From the NCBI GenBank assembly GCA_905160935.1, contig CAJHZI010000204.1, positions 1,136,001 to 1,200,000 of the forward strand: a stretch of DNA of 64,000 nt, given 5' to 3'. Source of the DNA: Enchytraeus crypticus (lineage: Eukaryota > Annelida > Clitellata > Enchytraeida > Enchytraeidae). Shown here piece by piece: positions 62,345-64,000 of the stretch; the stretch's first letter is position 1, and each line of letters starts with the position of its first letter. The notes beneath the pieces are model-generated. The model was not told where the DNA came from, did not search any database, and saw only the letters and a list, made by a program, of their open reading frames with translations. The position numbers and the translations under genes are program-made.

Positions 62345-63330
62345 GTAGATTAGATAAAACTGGTAGCTCTAATGAGGTAACAAAATCAATTGATAAGTTA
62401 GACTGTATGTTTTGTAATGATAGGAGTATTGTTAATAAACGTAATGAATTAGAATTATTGGTAGAGCTGAATAATTATAGTATCATTGGCATCACTGAGA
62501 CTTGGTTAAATAGTTCAATAGATAACTCTGAGATAGAATTAAAATATTATAAAATGCTTACAAAAGATAGAGTCAGTACTGTTAAAACCAGAGGGGGAGG
62601 GGTTCTATTGTATATTAAGGATCACATAAATGTAGTGCAGAGAGATGACATATGTGATACCAAACTTCCTGATAGCCCATTTTGTACCATAGAGTGTAAT
62701 TGACGAAAAATCACTACTAGGTATATGTTATAAATCACCAGATAGTGCAGCTGATAATGACTTAGGGTTATTCAATTTATTTGAGCAAGGTTGTAGGGAT
62801 TGTAAAAATTGTGTGATATTAGGTGATTTCAACTTCAAGGAATTAGTTATCAAATGACCATCCATTAATAAACTGTATAAATGATAACTTAATGTTTCAG
62901 TTAGTGAACCGAGTTGAAATGGAAATGTTTTACATTTATTATTCAGCTCAGATGAAAATATTGTAGAGAATATAATGGTTACAGAACCTTTACGGATTAA
63001 TGATCATAGCATGAGAGATTTTCAATTAATTACTAATAAAATAAAACTAAGAAAGAGATTAAAGTATAGAATTTTCACAAAGCTAACTATCACACTATAA
63101 TTGCAGCTGCTCAACTAAAGAGTTGGGACAGCATATCCTTGAACAATATTAATGATATATGGTCAATTTTAAAGAATGATATTTTAGAAATCAGAAATAA
63201 ATTGATACCTTTAACATATAGGTCAAAAGTAAAATGCAATTGGGCAACTAAATTACTAAATTATGCAAAAAGTTATGGACAGCAAAGAGACGAGCTTGGG
63301 ATAAGTATATAAAATTGGGTAGAAAAATGT
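62345..63330 (+). mobile_element. LINE 5' part (AP endonuclease region), CR1-like
   Basis: The frame from 62407 reads SIVNKRNELELLVELNNYSI, IGITETWLNSSIDNSEIEL and TRGGGVLLYIKDHINVVQRD. After a shift near 62700 come LLGICYKSPDS, CVILGDFNFKE and SSDENIVENIMVTEPLRIND: endonuclease motifs (ITETWL, GDFN, and a DHS-like block in place of SDH). It is head-to-head with the minus LINE piece at 61560-62260, and the RT core is missing from both. Confidence 0.75.
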
Positions 63331-63336
63331 CGTACT

Positions 63337-64000
63337 ACAATAAATAAACGGAGACTGCATCATAGACTGGCCTCTGAGCAATCAGTGACTCTTCCTGCAT
63401 ATTTTTAACCAGAATATAACTATTGACAGAAAAGCCAATTTCCACTGATGCACTGCCCTGGGATAAAGTCATTACTAACTTCACTACGTACCAGAGGTCT
63501 GCGAATTATGCATTATGAGAAAGAATGTTCGCATAAAAGGAGTGGAGTCGTTCGTTAGCTTTATTGTAGCAGCTGAAAGCATCTTTCAAATAACTGTCCA
63601 CATGTGTGCACAATATGCCAAACTGAAGCTTGCATCGGTCAGCCGCTATTGCTGAAATCCGATTGTGATCATACAAAAGTTGAGTTAGTTCCTTCATTCT
63701 TGCTTCTGTGGTTGTCCGTGTATGTAGGATAGTGGTAGGAGAAAGGCATGAAATAGCACGTACAATTTTATATCTGATGGGACTCCGTTTCATGATCTTT
63801 AAGGCTGTCGCTTGAGGAATGATACGCAGTTCATCCTATATTCCATCTTATCACGGTCCGAGCACTTGATCAAGTTCAGCGCTTTCTGAGCACCTACTCC
63901 CCATGTCAATATCTTTGTATGTCAGGAGTGCTTACGTGCTGTTTACATCGATTTTGAGAAGCTTAGAAGCACTGGCTTGGGCTTCCTGCATTAGTGGCTT
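63337..64000 (-). pseudogene. hAT transposase C-terminal relic, cut by the window end
   Basis: Minus frames read RYKIVRAISCLSPTTILHTR, EARMKELTQLLYDHNRISAI and AADRCKLQFG. After an in-frame stop near 63507 come ADLWYVVKLVMTLSQGSASV, EIGFSVN and EESLIAQRPVYDAVSVYLL. The last part is the hAT dimerisation region (usually LSHGQATVERGFSVNK... ). It has a stop inside the domain and a frameshift upstream near 63800, so it is dead. The N-terminal part lies beyond the window. Confidence 0.8.

Overview
This window comes from an AT-rich, intron-rich invertebrate animal genome. Spliceosomal introns with GT/AG ends, LINE and SINE debris, DNA-transposon relics and many micro- and minisatellites all point to a metazoan. 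The sequence does not identify the phylum. A PIM-type kinase argues against Drosophila-like flies, which I understand lack PIM genes. No bacterial feature, rRNA gene or CRISPR array is present.

Three host genes can be built exon by exon with consistent reading phase. (1) Minus strand, 16150-23233: HDHD5 (CECR5-like), a mitochondrial HAD-family hydrolase of 7 coding exons and 504 residues, with a Gly/Ser-rich insert near its C-terminus. (2) Plus strand, 27583-38064: a PIM-family serine/threonine kinase of 6 coding exons and about 677 residues. Its catalytic domain is complete and is followed by a long tail with 21 copies of an 11-residue repeat, which known PIM kinases lack. (3) Minus strand, 53670-58433: a long-isoform TSC22-domain (bunched/TSC22D) gene of 3 coding exons and 616 residues, with both N-terminal conserved boxes and the TSC box/leucine zipper. 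The three are unrelated in function and do not form an operon or pathway. PIM and TSC22D proteins both belong to growth and survival signalling in other animals, but their spacing here looks incidental.

The rest is mostly repeats. 0-8 kb: ATT microsatellite, an 18-bp minisatellite, a LINE 3' tail and 5S-rRNA/tRNA-derived SINE pieces. 8.4-12.5 kb: an unusually GC-rich minisatellite, two inverted copies of a structured TATA-bearing repeat, and an RTE-like LINE fragment. 13.25-15.21 kb: a ~2-kb DNA transposon with imperfect TIRs and TA target duplication. HDHD5 introns hold a 17-bp minisatellite, an RTE-like fragment and a 44-bp satellite grown from an exon edge. 24-25.3 kb: seven tandem hairpins downstream of a TATA box, a strong palindrome and an unassigned ORF. 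PIM introns hold SINEs and a CR1/L2/jockey-like LINE. 42.4-47.8 kb: a large interrupted inverted repeat. 59-64 kb: a 35-bp minisatellite split by a SINE with a perfect 11-bp target duplication, two head-to-head LINE pieces, and a hAT transposase relic at the window end.

The most distinctive signals are the PIM kinase repeat tail, the 3' hairpin plus (GA)n tail shared by a SINE and an RTE-like LINE, the covarying hairpin array at 24.15-24.5 kb, and the 44-bp intronic satellite that copies a splice acceptor.
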